Shown here in pieces: positions 1 through 8,369 of a stretch of 64,000 bases of DNA. Source of the stretch: Corynebacterium mustelae (GTDB taxonomy: Bacteria; Actinomycetota; Actinomycetes; Mycobacteriales; Mycobacteriaceae); the NCBI RefSeq assembly GCF_001020985.1, contig NZ_CP011542.1, forward strand, positions 1,674,001 to 1,738,000, read 5' to 3'. A program made the position numbers and the translations under genes. Every line of letters begins with the position of its first letter. The stretch's first letter is position 1. The notes below the pieces were generated by a model, which was not told the DNA's origin, ran no database searches, and was given only the letters and a program-made list of their open reading frames with translations.

Positions 1-290
1 TTATTAAGCCTGATCCTGCTGGTTTTTTTACTGTAGATGACGTCAGAATTGTATCGACGGCAGATGCGTTGGGCGAATTTGGATTTGATGTGCGACACCT
101 CAAATCTCTAAAAAACACCGCGAGCCGCCAGGCCTCACTTATCTCCCAAGCCGCTACACCGGTTGCCAGGTCCAGGGGTGAGGGAGCGAAAGAGCGCGCC
201 GAAGAAATGAGCCAACAGATGACCGCTTTGGTTGTTTCCTTGCATGCTTCTTTGGTGAAAAACGAGCTTCATAGTCAGCTGGGTTATTAA
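1..290 (+). CDS. ftsR: FtsR-type MerR-like regulator, C-terminal part
   Basis: The reading frame is open from the left edge (first whole codon at base 3) to a TAA at 288-290, giving about 95 residues of C-terminus; the start lies outside the window. The tail is alpha-helical and rich in Ala, Ser and Gln, and no DNA-binding domain is left in view. Identity is inferred from context: in corynebacteria a MerR-like regulator of ftsZ (FtsR) sits directly before a DUF151 protein and a second MerR regulator, as here. The sequence alone would not name it. Confidence 0.6.
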   Translation, partial: IKPDPAGFFTVDDVRIVSTADALGEFGFDVRHLKSLKNTASRQASLISQAATPVARSRGEGAKERAEEMSQQMTALVVSLHASLVKNELHSQLGY

Positions 291-314
291 AGTCGGTAAT
301 GGAAGTCTAAATTT

Positions 315-902
315 ATGGCGTTTCATGTTGTTGAATACCTTCAAGTCTCGGTTTTCCCGGAGAGTCACAGTTGCTTGGTCTTTCGGTGGAACGAAAAGAA
401 GCGGATTCTTCCGATATGGATTAGCCCGGTGGATGCCATTGCTCAGCAACGCAGAGAAGCGGAGATACCCCCGCGTCGCCCCCGGTTTGAAGATTTGTTC
501 CTATCGGTTAGCTCAATGGGGGAAATAGGGTTCAAAGAGCTTCGCATTACGTCCTTCTATGAAGGAGAATTTATTGCAGCGTTAATTACTGAATCCGATT
601 TTGAAATCGATTGCCGACCAAGTGATGGTATTGCAATCGCGCATTCCCTGGATTTGCCAATTCTGGTTGACGAAGAAGTATTAATGCAGGCTAGCGTCTA
701 TGTTTCGGAAGCGGACATGCGGCAATGGTTTGGATTGGATTTCGGAGAAGATATAACGGAAACCGGATGGGAAGCATCTGCTTCTGGTGACGCTGCCGCC
801 GATGCTGATTTTTCGGCATTGATGGAGAGCATGGGGGTGCGCGAGTCGGATCTTCTTGGAAAAAAGAGTGATACCGACACGGAAAAGGACGGGGGATTGT
901 AA
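315..902 (+). CDS. Bifunctional nuclease family protein (DUF151)
   Basis: The 195-residue protein carries the BFN domain over roughly residues 1-135, with the family signature RPSDGIAIA near residue 102 (family form RPSDAIALA). The C-terminal 60 residues are acidic and low in complexity. Plant relatives have DNase and RNase activity; the role of bacterial members is unsettled and they often sit beside MerR or division genes. It starts 24 bases after the ftsR stop, so co-transcription is likely. Confidence 0.85.
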   Translation: MAFHVVEYLQVSVFPESHSCLVFRWNEKKRILPIWISPVDAIAQQRREAEIPPRRPRFEDLFLSVSSMGEIGFKELRITSFYEGEFIAALITESDFEIDCRPSDGIAIAHSLDLPILVDEEVLMQASVYVSEADMRQWFGLDFGEDITETGWEASASGDAAADADFSALMESMGVRESDLLGKKSDTDTEKDGGL

Positions 903-1025
903 GGCTTTCAGTTTTGAGGCGAGTGATAATTAGAATTATCGATGTGAATGAAGATGACAGCGGTGCGTTTTAAGTTTAAACTTCAAGTTGAGGTTTAAGT
1001 TAACGGCGTGTCGCAAGTTAAATTC

Positions 1026-1053
1026 TTGACGCTTCGCTAACCTTGCCTAAGAA
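1026..1053 (+). promoter_or_regulatory. Possible promoter of the MerR gene
   Basis: TTGACG at 1026-1031 followed by TAAGAA at 1048-1053 resembles a housekeeping -35/-10 pair with a 16-base spacer. It lies 65 bases before the chosen start of the MerR gene. The preceding 50 bases hold a palindrome and several AAGTT repeats that could be operators. Sequence match only. Confidence 0.35.
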
Positions 1054-1117
1054 TAGTAAATAGTACTTGCTTGTAGCATGCTGTTTCGCGATACCAGAGA
1101 ATGCAAGGAGCGCACTC

Positions 1118-1666
1118 ATGAGTGATCGACCAATACAAGAGTCGTTGTTTGACATGGGGCCCGACGAGGAAGTCGGTTACCGTGTGCCCATCGCCTGTCA
1201 GGTGGCTGGAATAACGTACCGCCAGCTGGATTATTGGGCACGTACAAAGCTGGTGGAGCCCAGTATCCGGACCGCTCGTGGTTCTGGTTCCCAGCGGCTT
1301 TATTCTTTTAAAGACATATTAGTATTAAAGATTGTCAAACGACTTCTTGATACCGGGATTTCCTTGCAGAACATACGTCAGGCTGTTGACAAACTTCGAG
1401 ATCGCGGTGTTGATGATCTTGCAAAGATCACCTTAGTCTCGGACGGCTCTACTGTCTACGAATGCCGTAGCGCAGAGGAAGTCATCGATCTGCTTGGTGG
1501 CGGTCAGGGAGTCTTTGGTATCGCGGTGCCGGGAATCATGAAGGAACTGACCGGAACAATCTCTGCGTTCCCGTTCGAAAAGGTTGCCACGAATATAGAA
1601 GAACCTGAAGCGAAAAGCGTAGCTGTTGATGAGCTCGCTGATCGCCGTCGGCGTCGTAGTTCTTAG
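1118..1666 (+). CDS. MerR-family transcriptional regulator
   Basis: The 182-residue protein has a MerR winged helix-turn-helix in its first half (GYRVPIACQVAGITYRQLDY, then a wing ending GSQRLYSF). The C-terminal half continues helically with no Cys metal-sensor loop. The ATG at 1118 is chosen because AAGGAG lies 7 bases upstream; a longer form from 1067 would have no ribosome site. The position two genes after ftsR matches a conserved corynebacterial regulator. A basic tail (RRRRRSS) closes the protein. Its ligand is unknown. Confidence 0.85.
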   Translation: MSDRPIQESLFDMGPDEEVGYRVPIACQVAGITYRQLDYWARTKLVEPSIRTARGSGSQRLYSFKDILVLKIVKRLLDTGISLQNIRQAVDKLRDRGVDDLAKITLVSDGSTVYECRSAEEVIDLLGGGQGVFGIAVPGIMKELTGTISAFPFEKVATNIEEPEAKSVAVDELADRRRRRSS

Positions 1667-1688
1667 CTGCTTTCCTTCAATAGCTTTT

Positions 1689-1735
1689 AAGGCTATCTAC
1701 CATGGTAATCTCTGGGCCATGGCAGATAGCCTTTT
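1689..1735 (+). terminator. Rho-independent terminator after MerR gene
   Basis: Arms 1689-1705 and 1717-1733 pair over 17 bases with one internal mismatch around an 11-base loop, and the right arm runs into TTTT. It lies 22 bases after the MerR stop and before the convergent VWA gene, so it may act in both directions. Confidence 0.8.
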
Positions 1736-1777
1736 ACAATTTGACCCTTTCGGTTGATTGATTTAACGCCAAGACCG

Positions 1778-3229
1778 CTAGATCCCGGAAAGTTTATCGA
1801 GCGTGGCCTGCAAATCAGCGGGAGAAGAAACTGTTTCAGAACGAGTAGCAATCGCAGCAAGTTCCTTATCCACGTTTCCGGAGCCGACATGTATCACACT
1901 CAGTTCAGTGTTAGTTCCTTGCGCATCAGCCATCAAGGCTTGTAATGCGTCAAGATCGCCTTGATCCGCCGTGCCAGTGGTGATTACTACGATACGCACA
2001 GGCTCATGGGCTTCCTTAGCATATTCCACCCCGTAGCGTACGGCAGCTAAAGTTGCAGATCGGGTTTGTGGAACGCCACCGGTTCCGAATGCAATGGCAG
2101 TTTGACCTATCTTAGAAGCAGTTGCCTGATTGCTGAACATGATGTTGGTGCGCCATCCGCGGGTAACTCCTTGATTAAGAGGGGAGGAGTAGTTCCACAA
2201 GGCTAACGACCGGTTCTTCTGTGCAATTTTTTCGGCAGTTTTAGCTATTGCATTGGAGGTAGCCTGGAACCAGGTTGTTGCGTTGCCCGAATCGTAGGAC
2301 ATTTGTTCCGAGGTATCAAATAAGAACAATGTATTTGCGGCGGTAAGGTCATTGTTGGGCTGTGCTGTGATGGATTCTGTAGTTTGTGGTGGCGCGGTGT
2401 GGGAAGCGTCGAACGCATGTAGGGCTTCTACTGCAGCTAAAGCGGAAACAGTTGTTGCTGACTTTGCTGCATCAGCGTTGGTTGCTGCTGCGCCAAAATC
2501 CGCACCGGCGCGAATGACCTCTTCACCAGCGGAATTAGTAGCGTTAAGTGCAACTACTCGGACGGGCTGCCGTAAGTCGGCAATGTCGGTGAAGCTATAT
2601 CCAGTGGGAACAGCTTTTTCATTGGTGGCAATAATCTCTGCACCTGACTCAGCAGCGCTTGCTAGAGTAACGGTCTTGTTTTTCTCCAAAACCTCAGATA
2701 CTTTTTCTTTTGCGTTTTTATTTACCGCCGCAGCAACCAAGGCCGAAGCAACCGAATTGTCAGCAACAGGGTATGAAACATCTACCAGAGAATCTGCCGC
2801 AACTTGTTTAGTACTAGCTACGCCTACCTTAAGGGTCGATGCAGTGGGCCATTCTAACGTAGCTGGCGAGCGACCGTGTTCCGCAAGTTCTGCGGTGATT
2901 GCCCCGTCGGATTGGCTGGAAATAAACACGCCTGCTTCCGCTATGGAAGGTGTAAGCATTGCGCGGACACAGTGGTCGCGCACAATTGGGGAAGCAGCAT
3001 TGTAGTCATCGATAAGCGTCTGGGCAATATCCTGGATTGAACTTTGAGCAGCGACTGGGAGGGTGAGGTTGCCGGCCATACATTTTGCAGTATCTATGGT
3101 TTCAGAATCGTCTTTAATTGCCCGAAACCATAAGGACACGACTATTACCGCAATGAGTAGGCACGCAAGAATTGCGTAGACTCCACCAGAAATTTTGTAA
3201 TTGCTTTGCCCATCAGAATGGCGACCCAT
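1778..3229 (-). CDS. Membrane-anchored substrate-binding / VWA domain protein
   Basis: The 483-residue protein has a short cytoplasmic N-terminus, one membrane segment at about residues 17-36, an extracellular middle of solute-binding type, and a von Willebrand A domain from about residue 300. The metal site reads D305-T-S-E-Q, so the second Ser of the usual DxSxS is replaced by Gln. Conserved VWA features such as VVITTGTADQGD follow near residue 420. It is probably an envelope protein exposing its VWA domain outside the membrane. The ligand is unknown. It converges with the MerR gene. Confidence 0.75.
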   Translation of the reverse strand: MGRHSDGQSNYKISGGVYAILACLLIAVIVVSLWFRAIKDDSETIDTAKCMAGNLTLPVAAQSSIQDIAQTLIDDYNAASPIVRDHCVRAMLTPSIAEAGVFISSQSDGAITAELAEHGRSPATLEWPTASTLKVGVASTKQVAADSLVDVSYPVADNSVASALVAAAVNKNAKEKVSEVLEKNKTVTLASAAESGAEIIATNEKAVPTGYSFTDIADLRQPVRVVALNATNSAGEEVIRAGADFGAAATNADAAKSATTVSALAAVEALHAFDASHTAPPQTTESITAQPNNDLTAANTLFLFDTSEQMSYDSGNATTWFQATSNAIAKTAEKIAQKNRSLALWNYSSPLNQGVTRGWRTNIMFSNQATASKIGQTAIAFGTGGVPQTRSATLAAVRYGVEYAKEAHEPVRIVVITTGTADQGDLDALQALMADAQGTNTELSVIHVGSGNVDKELAAIATRSETVSSPADLQATLDKLSGI

Positions 3230-3297
3230 AGCACTAAGGTCCTCTCGTTCAGTGTTTTGGCATTACATGCGCGGTTAATTGTCGTTTCTTTAAAGTT

Positions 3298-4161
3298 CTA
3301 GTGTAGTGCGAAAACGTGGTCGATGGCCGAGACTAGCCGATCGCGAAGCTTCGTTGCATCATAAGATAACGCGCGTTGCCGTTCCACGTATTCTTGTTTT
3401 CCCGCTGTAGTCTCTATTGCGACAACGCCTAGCCCAAATTCGCGGCAATCATACGGGGATGCTTCCATGTCTAAAATACGAGCGCGTTGCGCAAGCTCAA
3501 ATGTATCTAGCCAGAGGGAACCAGCTATTATAGGCCCTAATTTTGCAGCCCACTTATACAGGTCCATTGTGGCATGGACACAACCGCGCTGCTCCGTTTC
3601 GGGCTGTTTTTCTCGGCTTAACACGGTTAGATTTAAAGGCCGAGCAGAAGGCGTGAAAAATCGGAAGGCGTCAAAGTGCGTGCATCGCAGTGAATTTTCT
3701 TCCACTACTCGCTGGGTATCTATGGCGCCTAATCGAAGTGGAAGTGAGTGGCGAGGAGAGTCTGTTTGATAGACCATCGCCCATTCATGGAGTCCAAAAC
3801 AATCGAATCGAGCCTGATTCTGTTCAGTTTTGCTAAGTAGATCTCGGATGAAGGTGAGCGTCTGCCGACGCGCATCACGGTAATGATCGATATCGATGCA
3901 GGTGTATTGATTCTTGTTGTGATAATATTTCCATCCTGCTTGTTGACTTGCTGTAACAGGGTCGAAAATTGCTACACCTATGCCAGGATGCCAGCGTTCT
4001 AAATGTGCTGCACGAATGGGATAGTATTCGAAAAGGAAATCAAAGACCGGATGTTTTTTGCCTGCTTTTCGACGCTCAAGGTGTGCAGCGGTAAAAGATT
4101 TAGCCCGAGCAATATGCTCAGATTGCAGTGTTGTCCATTCTGCGGTATCGAGATAGATCAT
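3298..4161 (-). CDS. Conserved actinobacterial protein, often labelled 3-methyladenine DNA glycosylase
   Basis: The 287-residue soluble protein has a conserved core containing FGLHEWAMVY near residue 122 and DIDHYRDARR near residue 90. From memory, homologues in Corynebacterium and Mycobacterium carry the label 3-methyladenine DNA glycosylase. I see neither the helix-hairpin-helix-GPD of AlkA/Tag nor an AAG-type active site, so the function should be treated as unknown. Its ATG overlaps the stop of the upstream CorC gene by four bases (ATGA), showing translational coupling to the two membrane proteins. Confidence 0.7.
   Translation of the reverse strand: MIYLDTAEWTTLQSEHIARAKSFTAAHLERRKAGKKHPVFDFLFEYYPIRAAHLERWHPGIGVAIFDPVTASQQAGWKYYHNKNQYTCIDIDHYRDARRQTLTFIRDLLSKTEQNQARFDCFGLHEWAMVYQTDSPRHSLPLRLGAIDTQRVVEENSLRCTHFDAFRFFTPSARPLNLTVLSREKQPETEQRGCVHATMDLYKWAAKLGPIIAGSLWLDTFELAQRARILDMEASPYDCREFGLGVVAIETTAGKQEYVERQRALSYDATKLRDRLVSAIDHVFALH
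4064..4074 (-). repeat. Recurrent word CGTCGAAAAGC, copy 1
   Basis: Exact copy, minus orientation, inside the conserved protein gene at 3298-4161 (reads ERRKAG in its frame). Confidence 0.8.
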
Positions 4162-5231
4162 GATTCTGGTGATTGATTTTGCTGGTGAGTCCAGTCGCTA
4201 AAAGTTCCTACATATTCCTCAATGAGATCTTCAAGAGTGATCACACCAATCAACGTTCCCCGATCACGCACCTGTGCCATGTGCGCCGAACGTTTGTGGA
4301 GTAAATGCAATGCCTCATCAATTGTTCCTGCCGCGTCGACATTGGTCAGAGGCCGGATTTCGGCGCGATGCACAATTGCGTCTGGCGTATTTTCGGCCTT
4401 GCCATCAAACCGATCAAGGACGTCTTTGATATGTACGTATCCGAGATAAGACCCGTTTGTCGCCATAACTGGGAATCGAGAAAAGCCTGTTTCAGCAGCG
4501 GCAGTTTCGAGATCTGAAAGCAATGGGCCGCGTGTACCAAACGATACTGTTCGTACTTTTTCGATGGGAATCATTACTTCGGTGAGACTGCGATCGACTC
4601 GGAGTGCTTTATTTAGCCGTGCGTGTTCTTCTGCATCAAGCAGACCCTCGGATCGCGACTCTGAAATCATTGTCTTCAGTTGGTCTTCATCAACCGTTGA
4701 ATCAAGCTCATCGCGTTGTTCGATGCCAAAAAGCCGAAGCGTCATACGAGCGATCATATTCATAAAGGAAATGAGTGGACGTGTAACCGTAGTAAATCCC
4801 AATAAGGCTGGCGTTAACCACAGAGCCAACGTTTCAGGCCCAGCCAAGGCGATATTTTTTGGAACCATTTCACCGAAAAGAATATGGAGAAACGTTATCA
4901 ACGCTAAGGCGATGATAAATGAAATAGGGTGTAAAAACTGTTCTGGCAATCCGAAATGGAGAAACGGTCCCTCGATGAAATGAGCGATCGCGGGTTCCGC
5001 AACTTTACCCAATATCAGTGAACATATAGTTATGCCGAACTGGCACGCAGCCAACATGATGGAAAGGTGCTCTATCGCATATAGCACACGCTTAGCACCT
5101 GGTCGTCCTTGTAAAATAAGGTTATCTATTCGATCCCGGCGCGATGAAATTAATGCAAATTCAGCGGCTACGAAAAATGCGTTTGCAGCTAGTAGGGCGA
5201 TGATCATCAATACTGTGGTTATGATTCCCAT
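4158..5231 (-). CDS. CNNM/CorC-type CBS-domain membrane protein
   Basis: The 357-residue protein has an N-terminal DUF21 (CNNM) membrane domain with about four segments within residues 1-160 (VAAEFALISSRRDR, then FGEMVPKNIAL), followed by a CBS pair. Relatives include Mg2+/Co2+ efflux proteins and proteins called hemolysin; transport of divalent cations is inferred. It lacks the extra C-terminal CorC_HlyC domain carried by its neighbour. Start and upstream stop overlap by one base (TGATG), so the pair is translated together. Confidence 0.85.
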   Translation of the reverse strand: MGIITTVLMIIALLAANAFFVAAEFALISSRRDRIDNLILQGRPGAKRVLYAIEHLSIMLAACQFGITICSLILGKVAEPAIAHFIEGPFLHFGLPEQFLHPISFIIALALITFLHILFGEMVPKNIALAGPETLALWLTPALLGFTTVTRPLISFMNMIARMTLRLFGIEQRDELDSTVDEDQLKTMISESRSEGLLDAEEHARLNKALRVDRSLTEVMIPIEKVRTVSFGTRGPLLSDLETAAAETGFSRFPVMATNGSYLGYVHIKDVLDRFDGKAENTPDAIVHRAEIRPLTNVDAAGTIDEALHLLHKRSAHMAQVRDRGTLIGVITLEDLIEEYVGTFSDWTHQQNQSPES

Positions 5232-6637
5232 CAGTTGCCCTCAGCTCTCGTAGTTTTAGCGACAATTTCTTTGTATTCTTCTTCGGTTATTGGAGTGATT
5301 ATAACTTTGTCTACGCGTCGGTCTTCCATGGCGGATACCTTGGCCAGCCATCGACCGCTGAAACCAGAGGTAAATTCCGCTAGGGCTGGATGGTCGGATT
5401 CTGGCAATATAACCTCGTCATCCATTGTTGGAATCCTCCCCAACTGGCTCATAACGAGTCCACCTAGGGTTTCGTAAGGCCCATCAGGGGCTATGTAACC
5501 AACTTTTTCCGCCAATTCATCTATCCGAACGAGTCCAGATACAGCCCATGACGTACCGAACGGTTCGAAATCTTTGTCCGCGTCCGCGTTATCATGTTCG
5601 TCATAGACCTCACCAAGGATTTCTTCGATTACATCTTCGATTGTGATGATTCCTGCGGTTCCACCGTATTCGTCAGCGACAAGAATTACTTGGGAGCCTG
5701 CGGATCGTACCGCGTTGAGTACGGCATCGCCGTCTAAGGATTCGGGGACGACCGGGATGCTTCTGGCGATTTCGGATAGCAGGGTAGTACGGCGCTTTTC
5801 TGGCGGTAGCTCAAAAGCATCTTTGTAATGAACCACACCTATGGTTTCGTCCAGGTCTCCTCGGACCACAGGGAAACGTGAGTGTCCGGTTTCAATTGCT
5901 AACGCTATAAGGTCTAGCACTGTGTCGTCGTGAGACAACGTTTCAATCGTTGACCGGGGCGTCATGAGTTCTTCTGCGGTTGTTTCGCCGAAACGAAGTG
6001 ACCGATCTAAGAATCGAGCGGTGGTGGCATCAATATCGCCAGATTCGGCGGAGTTGCGCACAAGGGCAGTGAGCTCTTGGGCGCTACGGGCAGTGGCGAG
6101 TTCATCAGCTGGTTCAATACCTATCTTGCGAACGAGAGCATTTGCGGAGCGATTGAGTAAATTGATGAACCCCCTAAACACGGAATTGAATACGTGCACG
6201 GGGCCTACCACAAATCGTGCGGTGTTCAGTGGGTCAGTGATAGCGATGTTTTTGGGAACAAGTTCTCCAAATACCATGGATAAAAAGGTGGCGATGATCA
6301 GCGCGAGGATCAAGGCGATGGTTGTGGTCCAGGTAGCTGACAACCCAGCGTATTCGAGTATTGGTATCAAGAATTTAGCCAGGATTGGCTCAGCCAGAAA
6401 ACCAGTTGCAAGGGTGGTGATAGTGATGCCTAGTTGTGCGCCGGATAGTACGAACGAAAGATTCTGATAGTCGCGTTTTACTGCGTGAGCAGATTTGTCG
6501 TCTCGCTCAGCCACATCTTGATCGATGGTGGCACGCTCTAATCCGGTTAAGGCAAACTCGACAGCAACGAATAAACCAGTGCTTGCGGTGAGCAAAATGA
6601 AGCCAAGAAGTGAAGCAACTGAGATAACTATGTCCAT
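5231..6637 (-). CDS. CNNM/CorC-type CBS-domain membrane protein with C-terminal CorC_HlyC domain
   Basis: The 468-residue paralogue of the next gene has a DUF21 membrane domain (residues 1-190, FGELVPKNIAI near 130), two CBS motifs (TGHSRFPVV near 250; VADEYGGTAGIITIEDVIEE near 325) and a CorC_HlyC FAD-like domain to the end. The tandem of a long and a short member is common in actinobacteria and suggests a hetero-oligomer. It probably exports divalent metals. It heads a three-gene overlapping operon ending with the gene at 3298. Confidence 0.85.
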   Translation of the reverse strand: MDIVISVASLLGFILLTASTGLFVAVEFALTGLERATIDQDVAERDDKSAHAVKRDYQNLSFVLSGAQLGITITTLATGFLAEPILAKFLIPILEYAGLSATWTTTIALILALIIATFLSMVFGELVPKNIAITDPLNTARFVVGPVHVFNSVFRGFINLLNRSANALVRKIGIEPADELATARSAQELTALVRNSAESGDIDATTARFLDRSLRFGETTAEELMTPRSTIETLSHDDTVLDLIALAIETGHSRFPVVRGDLDETIGVVHYKDAFELPPEKRRTTLLSEIARSIPVVPESLDGDAVLNAVRSAGSQVILVADEYGGTAGIITIEDVIEEILGEVYDEHDNADADKDFEPFGTSWAVSGLVRIDELAEKVGYIAPDGPYETLGGLVMSQLGRIPTMDDEVILPESDHPALAEFTSGFSGRWLAKVSAMEDRRVDKVIITPITEEEYKEIVAKTTRAEGN

Positions 6638-6723
6638 TAGTTGTAACCGACAGCCGAGTGAGCTGCTATTTTAAGCCTTTCCTGCGTTTCTAAAGATTCT
6701 AGCTGATGACTTGGGTATAGGAA

Positions 6724-8076
6724 TCATCGGTTGCGTTTTTTCTGTGCACCATGCCTGGATACTGAGACGGTTCCGCCCCATGGTTTTTTCTTTTTCCGCG
6801 GTTTCGTTTGACGTGGTTGTGCGGCGCTTTTCACTGTATGGGGTTGCGATTTGGAAGTGTTTGTCAACGCGTGGGTCTCGATGGGCTGAAAATCTCCCAG
6901 AGTTTTTCCAGATGGTGTCTTCGCGCCGGTAATTTGCTTCAGTCGCGGGGAAAGTGCATGTATATGTAGTACATCCAACGTGACGCCCGCCTTGGTTAGC
7001 ACTGATTCAACAGCATCCTGTTGATCTGGAAGAAATAGCGTAACGACGCTTCCCGTGCTGCCCGCCCGAGCAGTGCGTCCCGCCCTATGAACGTAGGATT
7101 TAGGTTCGACCGGAGGGTCGATGTGCACGACAAGATCAACCGTGGAGATGTCGATTCCTCGGGCAGCAATATCAGTTGCCACTAATACATTAATTTTTCC
7201 GTTAGAGAAAGCATCAATGACTGCTGTGCGGCTGGTTTGCCCTTTGTTTCCATGTAATCCGGCTGCATGTATGCCAGCCCTACGCAGCTTCCGCACCCAT
7301 TTGTCCACCGCATACTTGGTGCGTGTAAACATTATCGTTTGACCTTTTCTGGCGCCGATGTGAAGTACTACCTGGGTTCGGTCATCTTTATTAGTGACGG
7401 CAAATTGATAGTGCCTCATAGTGTCTACCGCCGCCTCAGGTGTACTCGTTGAGTGGAGAACCGGATCGGTTAAAAACTCGTCGATAAGCGTGGAGACATC
7501 GCCATCAAGTGTCGCTGAAAATAGCAGTCGTTGGCTGGTCGGCGGGGTTTTGCGAAGAATCTTCTGCACCTGTGGCAAAAATCCCATATCCGCCATTTGG
7601 TCAGCCTCATCTATAGCGGTGATGGAAACATCACTTAAATCTAGGTGTTTATTATGTATCAGGTCTAGCGTTCGGCCCGGAGTGGCCACCAAAATATCGA
7701 TTGGTGCCGCAAATTGGCGAACTTGTTTAGAAATGGCGACACCGCCAACGACATCAATAATTCGAAGCCCTTGTGCATGTGCGATGGGGGATAGCCGTTG
7801 TTGAACCTGGGTGGCTAATTCCCGGGTTGGTACAAGAATTAGAGCTCGGGGTCGCCCGGGAATCGAATGTCCGTGTTGTGACAGCCGTGCGACCATTGGG
7901 ATTCCAAAGCACAAGGTTTTTCCGGAACCAGTGGGGGCTCGCCCCAGGATGTCTTTTCCGGAAAGCGCGTCTGGAATGGCAGCAGCTTGAATGGGAAAAG
8001 CTTCGTGCATTCCCTCGCCGTTGAGGCTATAAACAATGGAATGGGGTAAACCGAGTTCGGCGAAAGTAGTCATCAC
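6724..8076 (-). CDS. DEAD-box RNA helicase
   Basis: The 450-residue protein shows the full helicase set: Q-motif region FPIQ near 27, Walker A APTGSGKT at 47-54, PTRELA, DEAD, SAT, and the second RecA domain with HRAGRTARAG near 330. The last 80 residues are basic and Lys/Arg-rich, typical of an RNA-binding tail. A role in RNA unwinding or ribosome assembly is inferred. GTG at 8076 and ATG at 8073 are adjacent and both possible. Confidence 0.93.
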   Translation of the reverse strand: MMTTFAELGLPHSIVYSLNGEGMHEAFPIQAAAIPDALSGKDILGRAPTGSGKTLCFGIPMVARLSQHGHSIPGRPRALILVPTRELATQVQQRLSPIAHAQGLRIIDVVGGVAISKQVRQFAAPIDILVATPGRTLDLIHNKHLDLSDVSITAIDEADQMADMGFLPQVQKILRKTPPTSQRLLFSATLDGDVSTLIDEFLTDPVLHSTSTPEAAVDTMRHYQFAVTNKDDRTQVVLHIGARKGQTIMFTRTKYAVDKWVRKLRRAGIHAAGLHGNKGQTSRTAVIDAFSNGKINVLVATDIAARGIDISTVDLVVHIDPPVEPKSYVHRAGRTARAGSTGSVVTLFLPDQQDAVESVLTKAGVTLDVLHIHALSPRLKQITGAKTPSGKTLGDFQPIETHALTNTSKSQPHTVKSAAQPRQTKPRKKKKPWGGTVSVSRHGAQKKRNR

Positions 8077-8264
8077 GTCTATGCTACACAGCTTGATCCG
8101 TACTGCCCTAGTTGGGACAAGTGATTTAAGGTGGCGGTATATTCACGTACTGGAATGAGGTATCTGTGCGCTAGATCTTAAAAAAACAACAGACGTTATT
8201 TATCGCGTGACATGTATTTTTAGAATAGAACTGCTGTGAGTTAAGTGATATTTGTTGCATATGG

Positions 8265-8317
8265 AAAAAGACAGTGCGCGGGTACAACTGTCGATAGTAG
8301 CGATCCCGTGCACTGTC
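8265..8317 (-). terminator. Rho-independent terminator of gnd
   Basis: Arms 8270-8282 and 8305-8317 pair over 13 bases with one mismatch. On the minus strand the hairpin is followed by TTTTT (complement of 8265-8269). It lies about 50 bases after the gnd stop and isolates gnd from the downstream helicase gene. Nothing else is seen in the 290 bases between the two genes. Confidence 0.85.
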
Positions 8318-8369
8318 AATACACCCGGTTTTCCTCTCAGAAAAGGGAAGTGGGTAACAAGCGATTATT

